A stretch of DNA of 64,000 nt. Origin: Xiheimicrobium sp033763395 (lineage in GTDB: Bacteria; Myxococcota; Myxococcia; Myxococcales; Myxococcaceae). A model generated the notes under the pieces. That model saw nothing but the letters and a program-made list of their open reading frames with translations, had not been told where the DNA came from and did no database searches. The number at the start of each line of letters is the position of its first letter. Position 1 is the stretch's first letter. Both the position numbers and the translations under genes were made by a program. Shown one piece after another: positions 50,815 through 59,630 of the stretch. The stretch is from assembly GCA_033763395.1 (NCBI GenBank), contig JANRKQ010000049.1, forward strand, positions 1 to 64,000, given 5' to 3'.

Positions 50815-53370
50815 GTGACCGACCGCGTGCTCATCGCCTCGGCGACGAACCTGCTGGCCCGCGGGTTTCAGGTGGTGCCCGTCGACCGGGTGTCGAAGCG
50901 GGGCGCCCCCGTCAACGGCCTCTACGCGGTCGCGCGGGCCCTCACGAAGGCGATCGGCTTCAAGGCGCCGACCTTCGCCATCGCCGTCATCGACCCGTCC
51001 CCGAAGTCGTGGCCCGAGCCGCTGGAGTCCCAGCGACCGCGACTCGCTGAGCTGTGCCGAGCGCTCGGGCTTCACGTCGTCGAGAGCGCCGACGAGTTCC
51101 AGCTGTGCGCGAGCTATGCGGCGGCGGCGTTGAAGGCCGGCTGCGACGTGATGCTGGCGGGCGTCGACAAGCGCTACGCGCAGCTCGTCGGCGAGAAGCT
51201 CTGGTGGTTCGACGCCAACAAGGACGTCCGCTACACGCCGGAGATCGTCGAGAAGCGCTTCGGCGTCCGCCCTGCGCTGGTGGCGTCGTGGCTCGCGATG
51301 GTGGGCGACGATGATCAGCTCCCGGGAGTGAAGGGCGTCGGCGCGAAGGGCGCGACCGAGTTCCTCCTCGAGCACGGGCGCCTCGCCGACGTCCTCCCAC
51401 GGCTGGCGGCGCTCGAGGGGCGGGTGGTGAAGGCCCTGAAGGCAGACCCGGCGCTGGCCGAGAAGCTCACCCAGGCGACGCTGTCGACGGACCGCGCGCT
51501 GCCCGTCACGATCGAAGCATGTGCATGGTCGTCGCCCGCGACGGCGCCGCTCAACGCCCTCTACGACGAGCTGCGCTTCTCGGAGTTGCTGGTTTCCGAG
51601 GAGGCGCACGTCGAGGTCCCTGTGCTCGACTCGATGGAGGCTGCCGAGCGGTACTTCGAGCGCGCGAGCGAGGCGGTCTCCTTCGCCGCGCTGCTGGACG
51701 ATCCATCGCCGGCAGAGGCGCTCGTTGGCCTCGGGCTCTGGTCGTCGTCGGCTGGCGGCGCGTACGTCACGACCGACAGCCCGGCCTGGCCGCGCGTGAC
51801 GGCGTGGCTCGAGGACGAGCGGCGCGAGAAGCAGGGGCATGACGTCGTCGGGGCGCTGGTGGCGCTGAGGCGCCTCGGCGTCACGGTGCGGGGGCTCGTG
51901 AGCGACTCGGCCTGCCTGTCGCACCTCACCAACCCGAGCAACTGGGCGACCCACGAGCTGTGGATCGTCGCGCGCCTCGCGCTGGGGCTGGCCTTGCCCG
52001 ACGACGACGAGGTGCGCGGCGTGGGGCAGGGGCGCAAGGCGTGGCGGCAGCTCGCGGTGCAGCGCGCGGCCTCGATCGCGGTCACGCGCGCGCACGCTTC
52101 GGCCCAGCTCGTGGCGGCGCTGTCGCCCACCGTTCGCCGCGAGCTGCTCGCCGAGTACCTCGCGCTCACCGACACGCTCGTGCGCATGGAGCTCACCGGC
52201 GTCGGCATCGACGCGGCGGAGCTGCAGCGGGCCGAGGCGTCGTTCGCCGAGATCGAGACCGGCCTCGAGGCCGAGATCACCCGCCTCGCCGGCCACCCCT
52301 TCAACATCAACTCGTCGAAGCAGCTGGGTGAGGTGCTCTTCGCCGAGCTGAAGTTGCCCGTGGTCTCGCACACGCGCACCGGTTGGAGCACGGCCAACGA
52401 GGCGCTCGAGCGCATCGCCGACGCGCACCCGATCGTGCCGCTCGTCATGCGCTGGCGGGGCCTGCGGCGGCTGCGAGACAGCTGGCTCATCTCGCTGCGC
52501 AAGTGCATCGACGCCGATGGTCGCGTGCACTCGCGCTTCCACCTCGCGCGCTCCTTCGCGGGCGATCTCATCAACACGAACCCCGATCTCGGCCGGGTGC
52601 CGGGGCGTACGCCCGAGATGGCGCGGGTGCGGCGGGCCTTCGTGGCGCGGCCCGGGTGGAAGCTGATGTCGGTGGACTTCAACCAGCTCGGCCTGCACGT
52701 GCTCGCGCACCTCACGAAGGATCCGGCGCTGGTGGAGCCACTGAAGACGCGCTCCGACATGCATCGCCTCACCGCGGCGGCCATCCTCGAGAAGGCGCCT
52801 GACGCCGTGACCTACGAGGAGCGACAGCTCGGCAAGGTGGTCAACTTCGCGACCTTCGCGGGGCAGGGCGCGAGCGCGCTCGGCATGCAGCTCGGGCTCC
52901 CGGCGGCGCAGGCGCGCGAGTACATCGAGCGCTTCGACAAGCACTACGCGAAGGTGCGCGCGTTTCAGGACGAGCAGCACCGCCTCGCAAAGGAGCGGGG
53001 CTTCGTCGAGCTCATCTCGGGCCGGCGCTGGCCCATCGGGGGCCTCGAGTCGCTGGACTCGCAGCTGCGCTCGTACGCCGAGCGGCTGTCGAGGAGGGCC
53101 ACCCACGAAGGCTCAGTCGCCGATGTCTCGAGGCGCGCGCTCTTGCGAGCCGACGAGGCGCTCCAGCGCTCGGGCCTCGAGGCCGTGCCGCTGGTGCAGA
53201 TCCTCGACGAGGTGTTGTTCGAGGTGCCCGATGGTGAGCTCGAGCGCGCGGCGGCCGTCATCACCGAGGCGATGCGTTCGGCGTACGAGCTCGAGGTGCC
53301 GCTGGTGGTCGGCGTCGAGGCGGGGCCGAACTGGGCCGACCTCACCCCGGTCACGCGCCCGGGCGATTGA
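50815..53370 (+). CDS. Divergent DNA polymerase I (PolA)-like protein
   Basis: About 851 residues from GTG 50815 (VTDRVLIASATN); the frame is open to GTG 50710 and the true start is uncertain. Three regions follow PolA order. N-terminal 5'-nuclease-like region (1-240): matches DKRYAQLVG, WLAMVGDD and LPGVKGVGAKGATEFL, but several acidic metal ligands of the E. coli enzyme are replaced (the first LVDG is LIASA; STGDKD is AGVDKR). Middle region (270-440) shows no proofreading motif. Polymerase region (445-851): motif A SVDFNQLGLHVLAHL (Asp621), motif B R670/K674/F678 in EERQLGKVVNFATFAG, and motif C ILDEVLFEV (Asp798, Glu799). The usual motif-A Glu, O-helix Tyr and motif-C His are Gly, Ala and Leu. 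Probably a paralogue with altered or lost activity. Confidence 0.8.
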   Translation: MTDRVLIASATNLLARGFQVVPVDRVSKRGAPVNGLYAVARALTKAIGFKAPTFAIAVIDPSPKSWPEPLESQRPRLAELCRALGLHVVESADEFQLCASYAAAALKAGCDVMLAGVDKRYAQLVGEKLWWFDANKDVRYTPEIVEKRFGVRPALVASWLAMVGDDDQLPGVKGVGAKGATEFLLEHGRLADVLPRLAALEGRVVKALKADPALAEKLTQATLSTDRALPVTIEACAWSSPATAPLNALYDELRFSELLVSEEAHVEVPVLDSMEAAERYFERASEAVSFAALLDDPSPAEALVGLGLWSSSAGGAYVTTDSPAWPRVTAWLEDERREKQGHDVVGALVALRRLGVTVRGLVSDSACLSHLTNPSNWATHELWIVARLALGLALPDDDEVRGVGQGRKAWRQLAVQRAASIAVTRAHASAQLVAALSPTVRRELLAEYLALTDTLVRMELTGVGIDAAELQRAEASFAEIETGLEAEITRLAGHPFNINSSKQLGEVLFAELKLPVVSHTRTGWSTANEALERIADAHPIVPLVMRWRGLRRLRDSWLISLRKCIDADGRVHSRFHLARSFAGDLINTNPDLGRVPGRTPEMARVRRAFVARPGWKLMSVDFNQLGLHVLAHLTKDPALVEPLKTRSDMHRLTAAAILEKAPDAVTYEERQLGKVVNFATFAGQGASALGMQLGLPAAQAREYIERFDKHYAKVRAFQDEQHRLAKERGFVELISGRRWPIGGLESLDSQLRSYAERLSRRATHEGSVADVSRRALLRADEALQRSGLEAVPLVQILDEVLFEVPDGELERAAAVITEAMRSAYELEVPLVVGVEAGPNWADLTPVTRPGD

Positions 53371-53416
53371 CGATCATCGACGACGAGCCGTCGAGCCGCG
53401 GTCGGGGAGGCCGGCC

Positions 53417-54688
53417 TCACGCGTCTTCGTCGCGCACGACCCGGACCGTGTCTCTGGGCCTGGCCTGCTCGGCCTTCGCGCGGGCCTGCTTCTCTTCGGC
53501 ATAGAAGCCGTCGCGCAGCGAGAACGCGTCGGCCTTCGCGAGGTCGGCCGTCACCACCGCCTTGGTGCCGAACTTCTCCGAGATGCGGTCGAGCGCGGCG
53601 TTGAGCTTGTCGCTGCGCTCCGGGGCGGGCGCGGCGAAGAGGCCGAGCTGCTCGTTCTGCCCGACGAGCTCCTGGGCCGAGACGCCCGTGAGGCGCACCT
53701 TGCGACCGAGATCGACCCGGGCCAGCAGCGCCCGGGCTTCGCGGTACAGCACCTGCCCATCGTCGGTGGGCACCTCGAGCGTGCGGCGGCGGGTGAGGCT
53801 CTGAAAGTCGTCGTACTTCACGGTGAGCTGCACCACGCGCGCCTTGAGGTGGGCCTTGCGCAGCCGTCTGCCGACCCGGAGCGCCTGCCCATGGAGGTGC
53901 GGTGAGAGCGCCTCGTCGCCCTGGAGATCCTCTTCGAAGGTGTCCTGGGCGCCGATGCTCTTCGCCTCGCGGTCGGGCACCACCGCGCGCGCGTCGATGG
54001 CGTTGGCGAGCTCCCAGAAGTGCTGGCCCGATGGCCCCAGCGTGCGCGTGAGCCACTCGAGCTCCTTCGCGGCCACGTCGCCGATGGTGCGCAGGCCCAG
54101 GCGCACGAGCTGCTCCTCGGTCTTCGGCCCGACGCCCCAGAGCCGGCCCACGGGCAGCGGCGCGAGGAAGGCCTTCGCCGTACCAGGCGCCACCACGAAC
54201 TGGCCGTTGGGTTTGCCCGAGTCCGAGGCGATCTTCGCGACGAACTTCACCTCGGCGATGCCGGCCGAGGCGGGCAGGGCGAGCTCGTCGTGGATCTCGC
54301 GGCGAATGCGCGCGGAGAGCGCCACCGGGTCGCCGAAGAGCGTCTGTGAGGCCGTCACGTCGAGGAACGCCTCGTCGAGCGAGAGGGGCTCGATGAGCGG
54401 CGTGTAGCGCTCGAAGATGCGGAAGACGGCCTCGCTCGCGTCGACGTAGGCCTCGAAGCGGGGCGGCACGACGATGGCCTTTGGTGCCAGCTTCAGCGCG
54501 CGCCCCATCGGCATCGCGCTGCGCACGCCGAACGGGCGCACCTCGTACGAGGCGGCCAGCACGACGCCGCGTTGGGGGTGCCCGCCGACGATGCCCGGCT
54601 TGCCCTTGAGCGCCGGCTGATCGCGCTGCTCCACCGACGCGTAGAACGCGTCCATGTCGAGGTGAATGATGGCGCGCGCCCAGCTCAC
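53417..54688 (-). CDS. dinB: DNA polymerase IV (Y-family translesion polymerase)
   Basis: A 423-residue Y-family polymerase from GTG 54688 (VSWARAIIHLDMDAFYASVE). Catalytic acidic residues: Asp11 and Asp13 region (HLDMDAF), and Asp105/Glu106 in PLSLDEAFLDV. YEVRPFGVRSAMPMGRALKL matches the fingers, GVGPKTEEQLVRLGLRTIGD the thumb helix-hairpin-helix, and residues ~235-340 the little-finger domain. The last ~70 residues extend past the usual end and include QLGLFA at the expected beta-clamp-binding position, followed by an unusual basic/acidic tail. It copies past damaged bases, typically under SOS control; no LexA box was searched for systematically. Last gene of the leftward run from the kinase at 57223. 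Confidence 0.95.
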   Translation of the reverse strand: MSWARAIIHLDMDAFYASVEQRDQPALKGKPGIVGGHPQRGVVLAASYEVRPFGVRSAMPMGRALKLAPKAIVVPPRFEAYVDASEAVFRIFERYTPLIEPLSLDEAFLDVTASQTLFGDPVALSARIRREIHDELALPASAGIAEVKFVAKIASDSGKPNGQFVVAPGTAKAFLAPLPVGRLWGVGPKTEEQLVRLGLRTIGDVAAKELEWLTRTLGPSGQHFWELANAIDARAVVPDREAKSIGAQDTFEEDLQGDEALSPHLHGQALRVGRRLRKAHLKARVVQLTVKYDDFQSLTRRRTLEVPTDDGQVLYREARALLARVDLGRKVRLTGVSAQELVGQNEQLGLFAAPAPERSDKLNAALDRISEKFGTKAVVTADLAKADAFSLRDGFYAEEKQARAKAEQARPRDTVRVVRDEDA

Positions 54689-54719
54689 CGGCCCACCAAG
54701 CCCGAGGCGCCCGCAATGT

Positions 54720-55082
54720 TCAAGGGCCTGCGTCGGGCGGTGGCACGCGGGTGAAGCGCAGCGTCTTGCGGAAGATGAAGACGCCGGCCTCTCCACGCAG
54801 GGCGTCGGGGCTCTCGACGAAGAGGTCGAGGTCGGCGCGTTGATCGTTCTCGGGCCTCGTGATCGTGCCGACGAAGCGCTTGCGCCCAGCATCCCACCGC
54901 AGGCCGCTCAAGGTCGTCTTCCCCACGTCGGTCGAGACCCGGCTGGCCACCGCGACGCCCTGCCACGAGCCGTCCGCGCGACGCGACACCTCCGAGACCA
55001 CGCCCCGCTCGGCGTCCACCCAGCGTCCGGCGAGGTTGGGCTCCGTTGGCTCAGCGGCGAGAATCAACGCGAGGAAGAGCAT
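54720..55082 (-). CDS. DUF2147-like small exported protein
   Basis: A 120-residue protein from ATG 55082 with signal MLFLALILAAEPTEPN. The mature part begins LAGRWVDAERGVVSEVSRRA and contains LSGLRWDAGRKRFVGTITRP and FVESPDALRGEAGVFIFRKT, the pattern of DUF2147, a small exported beta-barrel-like family without established function. It lies 48 bases after rluA-like and 31 bases before dinB on the same strand, so it is probably co-transcribed. Confidence 0.65.
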   Translation of the reverse strand: MLFLALILAAEPTEPNLAGRWVDAERGVVSEVSRRADGSWQGVAVASRVSTDVGKTTLSGLRWDAGRKRFVGTITRPENDQRADLDLFVESPDALRGEAGVFIFRKTLRFTRVPPPDAGP

Positions 55083-55130
55083 GCGGGCAGCATCGGCCGG
55101 GTCTCGCCATAAAGCAACTGTAAGTTGCAA

Positions 55131-56048
55131 TCAGCTCCGGCCGAGGATCTCGTCTCGCACGCGGGCCAACGTCTCGGGGAGCGGGCTCTCGATGCGAACG
55201 AGCTGCTGTGACACCGGGCGGGTGAAGGTCAGCGACGCGGCATGGAGGAAGAAGCGGTCGAGCCCCGGGTGCGGCCGCCCGCCGTACCGCTCGTCGCCGA
55301 GAATCGGGGCCCCCACCGCCGCGAGGTGCGCGCGCACCTGGTGCAGCACGCCGGTGAAGAGGCGCACCTCGACGAGCGAGGCGGCCCCGGCACGCTTCAG
55401 CACCACGAACGACGAGCGCGCCGGGCGGGCTTCTTCACCCGACAGCGCCGGCCGAACGTGATCGCCCGCGTGAACCAGGGGCAGGTCGATCTCTCCCTCG
55501 TCCGCGAGCGGCCCGCGCACCAGGGCCAGGTACCGCTTGTCGACCGCGCCCGGCTCGCTGAAGGCCGCGCGCATCACCGACCACGCGTCCTTCGTCTTCG
55601 CGGCGAGGAGCACCCCCGACGTCTCGACGTCGAGGCGGTGGCACAGGCCGGCCTCGCGCGGATCAGCGCCGACGTCGCTCAGCGCGGGGAACCTCGCCAC
55701 CAGCGCGTTGGCGACGGTGCCGGTCTCACCCGGCTCGATGGGCTGGGAGGGCACGCCAGCCGGCTTGTCGACGGCCACCAGCGCGTCGTCTTCGTACAGC
55801 ACGGTGAGCGCGAGCGACGTGTCGGCGACGGCGCCCGAGGCCGTCTCGAGCAACTCGACCGTCACCACCTGCCCAGCCGCGAGCGCCAGCCCCTTCTTCA
55901 CCTTGCGCCCGTCGACCCGGATCGAGTCGGCCTCGAAGAGCGCCTTGAGGCGGTTGCGCGAGAGCGAGAGCCGCTCGCCGACGAAGAGGTCGACGCGCTG
56001 GCCCGTCGCCTCGGCCGGGACCTTCAGCTCGTGCCGGGTGGTCGTCAC
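55131..56048 (-). CDS. RluA-family pseudouridine synthase
   Basis: A 305-residue enzyme from GTG 56048, overlapping the kinase stop by four bases. An S4 RNA-binding domain is at ~15-65 (RLSLSRNRLKALFEADSIRV), and the RluA catalytic domain follows with VAVDKPAGVP, the active-site motif HRLDVETSG (Asp140), DKRYLALVRG, and VRLFTGVLHQVRAHLAAVG. Such enzymes isomerise specific uridines in 23S rRNA or tRNA; the S4 plus RluA arrangement is that of RluC/RluD. Target nucleotide cannot be told from sequence. Confidence 0.93.
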   Translation of the reverse strand: MTTTRHELKVPAEATGQRVDLFVGERLSLSRNRLKALFEADSIRVDGRKVKKGLALAAGQVVTVELLETASGAVADTSLALTVLYEDDALVAVDKPAGVPSQPIEPGETGTVANALVARFPALSDVGADPREAGLCHRLDVETSGVLLAAKTKDAWSVMRAAFSEPGAVDKRYLALVRGPLADEGEIDLPLVHAGDHVRPALSGEEARPARSSFVVLKRAGAASLVEVRLFTGVLHQVRAHLAAVGAPILGDERYGGRPHPGLDRFFLHAASLTFTRPVSQQLVRIESPLPETLARVRDEILGRS

Positions 56049-57223
56049 GCCTGAAGCAACGCCTCGTAGACCTCTTCGGCCGTCTGGAACCGATCGTCCG
56101 GCTCCTTGCGAAGGAGCTTCATGGCCACCCGGGCCAGCGACCGGTCCGCGCGCGGGTTGAGCGCTCCGGCGGGCACCGGCTCGGTCTCGAGGATCTTCTG
56201 CCACAGCTCGTACGGCGTCTTCGCCTCGAAGGGCGGTCGGCCAGCGACGAGCTCATAGAGGATCACGCCGAGGCCGTAGAGGTCGGTGCGGGCGTCGAGG
56301 TGCTCACCGAGCACCTGCTCCGGCGCCATGTAGCGGAACGTGCCCACCAGCCGGCCATCGGCCGTCACCGCCGAGTCGTCCGCGAGGTACTTCGCCAGCC
56401 CGAAGTCCATCAGGCGCACGGTGCGGTCTTCGTCGACCATCACGTTCGTGGGCTTGAGGTCGCGATGAATCAACCCGTGCTGGTGAATGTACGCGAGCGC
56501 CTCGGACAGCTGGAGCATCGCGTCTTTCAGGCGGCCCACACGCTCGGCGCGGTTGAGGGCGGCGAGCTCGATCTCGCTCGGCCGTGAGCCCAAGGGGCGC
56601 GCTTCGTCGGGCTTCGGCAGCTCGTACGGCAGCGGCCCACCAGCGTACGAGCTCTGCGTGTCGGGCTCTTCGGCGAGCGCGGCGAACCGGCGCACCGACT
56701 CCGGACCCGACTCGTACTCCTCTTCGTCGTCCGAGCCCGTGAACTCGTCCGAGAGCGGCTCTTCTCCGAAGGTGGCGAGCGAGAAGACGCCCGAGGGATC
56801 CTCTTCGACCTCGTCGGCCTCGTCGCTCTGCGCGTCGTCTTCGCCGGGCGCCTGGTTCATCGCCTGGCGGTGCAGCGTGATGGCGCGAAGCAGCCCCTGA
56901 TCGCTGGCGAGGTCGTCGTCCGAGAGCGAGAGGTAGTGGCGCAGCGTGAGCCCCTCGACGAGCTCCATCGCGAGGTACGGGTACCCCTGGTAGACGCCGG
57001 TGTCGTAGACGCGCACGACGTTGGGGTGCGAGAGGTGCTGCAGCGTCTCGAACTCCCGCGCCAGGCGTCGGGCCGCGCGTGGGTCGAGCGCGCCTCCGGT
57101 CGACAACAGCTTGAGCGCGGCGTCTTCACCGGTGCGGCGATCGATCGCGCGATAGACGGTGCCCGCCCCGCCGCTGCCGAGCGTTTCCAGCACACGGTAG
57201 GGACCGATCACCTTCGGGGGCAT
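56045..57223 (-). CDS. Ser/Thr protein kinase with long acidic insert
   Basis: A 392-residue soluble kinase. Gly-rich loop LGSGGAGTVYRA (15-26), Lys38 in AALKLL, HRDLKPTN at 253-260 (Asp255), DFG at 273-275 and APE at 300-302, so catalytic residues are complete. Between helix D (LTLRHYLSL, ~92-100) and helix E (LKDAMLQLSEALAYIH, ~232-247) there is an insert of ~125 residues that is highly acidic (QSDEADEVEEDPSG; GSDDEEEYESG) and probably disordered. No membrane segment. It overlaps the pseudouridine synthase gene (GTGA) and opens the leftward unit. The insert may be a regulatory or docking segment; this is inference. Confidence 0.93.
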   Translation of the reverse strand: MPPKVIGPYRVLETLGSGGAGTVYRAIDRRTGEDAALKLLSTGGALDPRAARRLAREFETLQHLSHPNVVRVYDTGVYQGYPYLAMELVEGLTLRHYLSLSDDDLASDQGLLRAITLHRQAMNQAPGEDDAQSDEADEVEEDPSGVFSLATFGEEPLSDEFTGSDDEEEYESGPESVRRFAALAEEPDTQSSYAGGPLPYELPKPDEARPLGSRPSEIELAALNRAERVGRLKDAMLQLSEALAYIHQHGLIHRDLKPTNVMVDEDRTVRLMDFGLAKYLADDSAVTADGRLVGTFRYMAPEQVLGEHLDARTDLYGLGVILYELVAGRPPFEAKTPYELWQKILETEPVPAGALNPRADRSLARVAMKLLRKEPDDRFQTAEEVYEALLQA

Positions 57224-57415
57224 CTCCGGGCGCGCAGCCTAGGAAAGATGCCCCACGCCGTCTAACTCACGCGCATCGCCCGGTCGGGCCGAGAATTCGA
57301 CCGTTGGGCCGCGTCCACGGGCATGCGGCGTGGGCGCGCGGCATTCTCCAGGTGACAGGAGGCTTGGAGGGCGCCGTGGCATCTGCCATACGGTCCGCGC
57401 CTCGTTCCAGAACGC

Positions 57416-58180
57416 ATGGACGCCATCGCAGAGCTCGAGAGCCGGGTGAAACAGCGCGCGGTCCCGCGCCACGTCGGCATCATCATGGACGGCAACGGCC
57501 GGTGGGCCGAGCTGCGCGGGCTGCCGAGGCTCGAGGGGCATCGGGAAGGGTCGCAGAGCGTTCGTGACGTCACGCGCTCGGCCCGGCGCATCGGCGTCTC
57601 GGCCCTGACGCTGTACGCCTTTTCGTCGCAGAACTGGTCCCGTCCGCCTGACGAGGTCGCCGGTCTCATGGAGCTCCTGCGCGACTACCTGCTCAAGGAG
57701 CGCGACGAGCTCATGGACAACGGCATCAAGCTCAACGCCATCGGCGAGCTGGGCAAGCTGCCGCGGTACGTGAAGGAGCCGCTCGACGCCTTGCGGGCCG
57801 AGTCGGCCAACAACACCGGCATGGTGCTCACGCTCGCGCTCTCGTACGGCGGGCGGGAAGAGCTGGTGGCCGCGGTGCAAGCCGTCGCCGAGAAGGTGGC
57901 GGCGGGAGCGCTCGCGCCAGCCGACATCACCGAAGAGACGCTGTCCCAGGCGACGTGGACGCACGAGCTGCCGCCGGTCGACCTCGTCATCCGCACCAGC
58001 GGTGAGCAGCGGCTGTCGAACTTCCTGCTCTGGCAGACCGCGTACGCCGAGTTCGTGTTCAGCCCCATCGCCTGGCCGGACTTCCGGGCGCGGGAATTCG
58101 CCGAGGCGCTGCTGCATTTCCAGACGCGTGAACGCCGCTTCGGGCTCACCGGAGCGCAGCTGCGCCGGGCCGGGACGTGA
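57416..58180 (+). CDS. uppS: Isoprenyl transferase (undecaprenyl diphosphate synthase)
   Basis: A 254-residue protein of usual length. VPRHVGIIMDGNGRWAELRG contains the catalytic Asp25 of the HxxxxMDGNGRWA motif; ALTLYAFSSQNWSRPPDEV and NNTGMVLTLALSYGGREEL follow, with the C-terminal DLVIRTSGEQRLSNFLLWQT and AYAEFVFSPIAWPDF. UppS condenses isopentenyl diphosphate onto farnesyl diphosphate to make the carrier lipid for peptidoglycan and O-antigen. ATG at 57416. The 192 bases upstream are a divergent promoter region shared with the kinase gene and hold a short imperfect palindrome around TGGCATCTGCCA (57377-57388). cdsA follows two bases after the stop. Confidence 0.97.
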   Translation: MDAIAELESRVKQRAVPRHVGIIMDGNGRWAELRGLPRLEGHREGSQSVRDVTRSARRIGVSALTLYAFSSQNWSRPPDEVAGLMELLRDYLLKERDELMDNGIKLNAIGELGKLPRYVKEPLDALRAESANNTGMVLTLALSYGGREELVAAVQAVAEKVAAGALAPADITEETLSQATWTHELPPVDLVIRTSGEQRLSNFLLWQTAYAEFVFSPIAWPDFRAREFAEALLHFQTRERRFGLTGAQLRRAGT

Positions 58181-58181
58181 C

Positions 58182-59009
58182 GTGACCGAAAAGAACCGCA
58201 ACCTGCTGCTGCGGGTGTTGAGCGCCGTCGTGTTGTTGCCGGTGGTGCTGTACCTGTTGTCGCAGGGCGGGTTCTTGACCGCGGCGCTCCTCGGCGCGGC
58301 GGCGGCGGCGTGCACGTACGAGTACCTCGCCATCACGCTGAAGAAGCTCGAGCCCATCGCGTGGGGCGTGGTGTCGCTCTCGGCGCTCATGCCCTTCGTG
58401 GTGGCGTGGCGGCCGCTCGACGCGACGGCCCTCATCGCCGGCGCGATCGGCGTGGTGCTCTTCTCGGCCTGGACCTGGCACCTGCTCAACGGCCCGCTCG
58501 AAGACGGCGTGGTGCGCACCGCCCACATGCTGATGGCCTTCATCTACGGGCACGGCGGGCTGACGGCTCTGATGGCGATTCGCCAGCTCGATCAGGGCGG
58601 CTGGTGGGTGGTGGCGGCGCTCGTCATCACCTGGGGCAACGACACCGCAGCGTACTTTTTCGGCCGCTTCCTCGGGAAGAACAAGCTGTACCCCGAGGTG
58701 AGCCCCTCGAAGTCGTGGGAGGGCTTCTTCGGCGGCTTCGTCGGGGCGATCGGCTTCATGTTCGTGCAGCGGCAGTTCTTCTCGCCCTTCCTCACCATCA
58801 CCGACTGCGTGTTCCTCGGCCTGTGCGGCAGCCTGCTGGGCCCGGCTGGAGATCTCTGCGAGTCGATGCTCAAGCGGGCCTACGGCGTGAAGGACTCGGG
58901 CTCCATCATCCCCGGGCATGGCGGCATGCTCGACCGCGTCGACGCGCTCATCTTCAACGCGCCGATGGTGCTGCTCTACGTGCAGTTCCTCCGACCCAAC
59001 CTCGGCTGA
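58182..59009 (+). CDS. cdsA: Phosphatidate cytidylyltransferase
   Basis: A 275-residue polytopic membrane protein from GTG 58182, one base after the uppS stop. About seven to eight hydrophobic helices (LLLRVLSAVVLLPVVLYLLS; ALVITWGNDTAAYFFGRFLG) and the family signature SMLKRAYGVKDSGSIIPGHG followed by GMLDRVDALIF at the end. CdsA makes CDP-diacylglycerol from phosphatidic acid and CTP. uppS-cdsA order is widespread; dxr, often next, is absent. Confidence 0.96.
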   Translation: MTEKNRNLLLRVLSAVVLLPVVLYLLSQGGFLTAALLGAAAAACTYEYLAITLKKLEPIAWGVVSLSALMPFVVAWRPLDATALIAGAIGVVLFSAWTWHLLNGPLEDGVVRTAHMLMAFIYGHGGLTALMAIRQLDQGGWWVVAALVITWGNDTAAYFFGRFLGKNKLYPEVSPSKSWEGFFGGFVGAIGFMFVQRQFFSPFLTITDCVFLGLCGSLLGPAGDLCESMLKRAYGVKDSGSIIPGHGGMLDRVDALIFNAPMVLLYVQFLRPNLG

Positions 59010-59039
59010 CCCTCGTCGCGCCGGTGACCTGCGCGGGGC

Positions 59040-59630
59040 ATGTCAGCCCTGTATGGTACGCCTATGCGCATGGAAGCTGCCGAGAGCCTGATCGTGAAGC
59101 ACCGCGCCCGATGGACTCGGGCGCAGTTCGACCGACTGGTGGAGTTGGGGGCGTTCGATGGCGGCGAGCGGGTGGAGTTGGTGCGGGGGGAGTTGGTCGC
59201 CATGTCGAAGCAAGCGGTCCCTCACGGGAATGTGATTGAGACGTTGAACGAAATCCTCATGCCGCGGCTCGTCGGGCGCGCGCGGGTGCGGGTGCAGCTC
59301 CCGTTCGTCATCGACGATGAGAGCGAGCTGATTCCCGATCTGGCCGTCATCGACAAGCGGCTCCCGCGCAGCGAGCACCCCTCGTCGGCGTTCCTCATCA
59401 TCGAGGTGGCCGACTCGTCGCTCCGGTACGATCGCATCGTGAAGGCGCCGCTCTACGCAGCCGCGGGAGTGCCTGAGTACTGGCTCGTCGACACCAGCCG
59501 GGAGCAGGTCGAGGTGTTTTCAGGCCTCAAGCGCGGCGCCTACGGACGGACATCGAGAGTGACGAGCGGCGTGCTGATGGTCCCGGGCTTCCAGGGAGTC
59601 GAGGTTCGGCTCGCCGATCTCTTCGGGTGA
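59040..59630 (+). CDS. Uma2-family (DUF820) PD-(D/E)xK nuclease-like protein
   Basis: A 196-residue protein; the start at 59040 is the first ATG, but an ATG at 59064 (MRMEAAESLIVKHRARW) is equally good. ERVELVRGELVAMS opens the fold, and PDLAVIDKRLP (Asp) with FLIIEVADSSLRYDR (Glu-Val) are the PD-(D/E)xK-type active-site strands. KAPLYAAAGVPEYWLVDTSR is the usual Uma2 C-terminal part. Uma2 proteins are abundant in cyanobacteria and myxobacteria, have unclear biological roles, and are often multi-copy. It follows cdsA by 30 bases. Confidence 0.9.
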   Translation: MSALYGTPMRMEAAESLIVKHRARWTRAQFDRLVELGAFDGGERVELVRGELVAMSKQAVPHGNVIETLNEILMPRLVGRARVRVQLPFVIDDESELIPDLAVIDKRLPRSEHPSSAFLIIEVADSSLRYDRIVKAPLYAAAGVPEYWLVDTSREQVEVFSGLKRGAYGRTSRVTSGVLMVPGFQGVEVRLADLFG

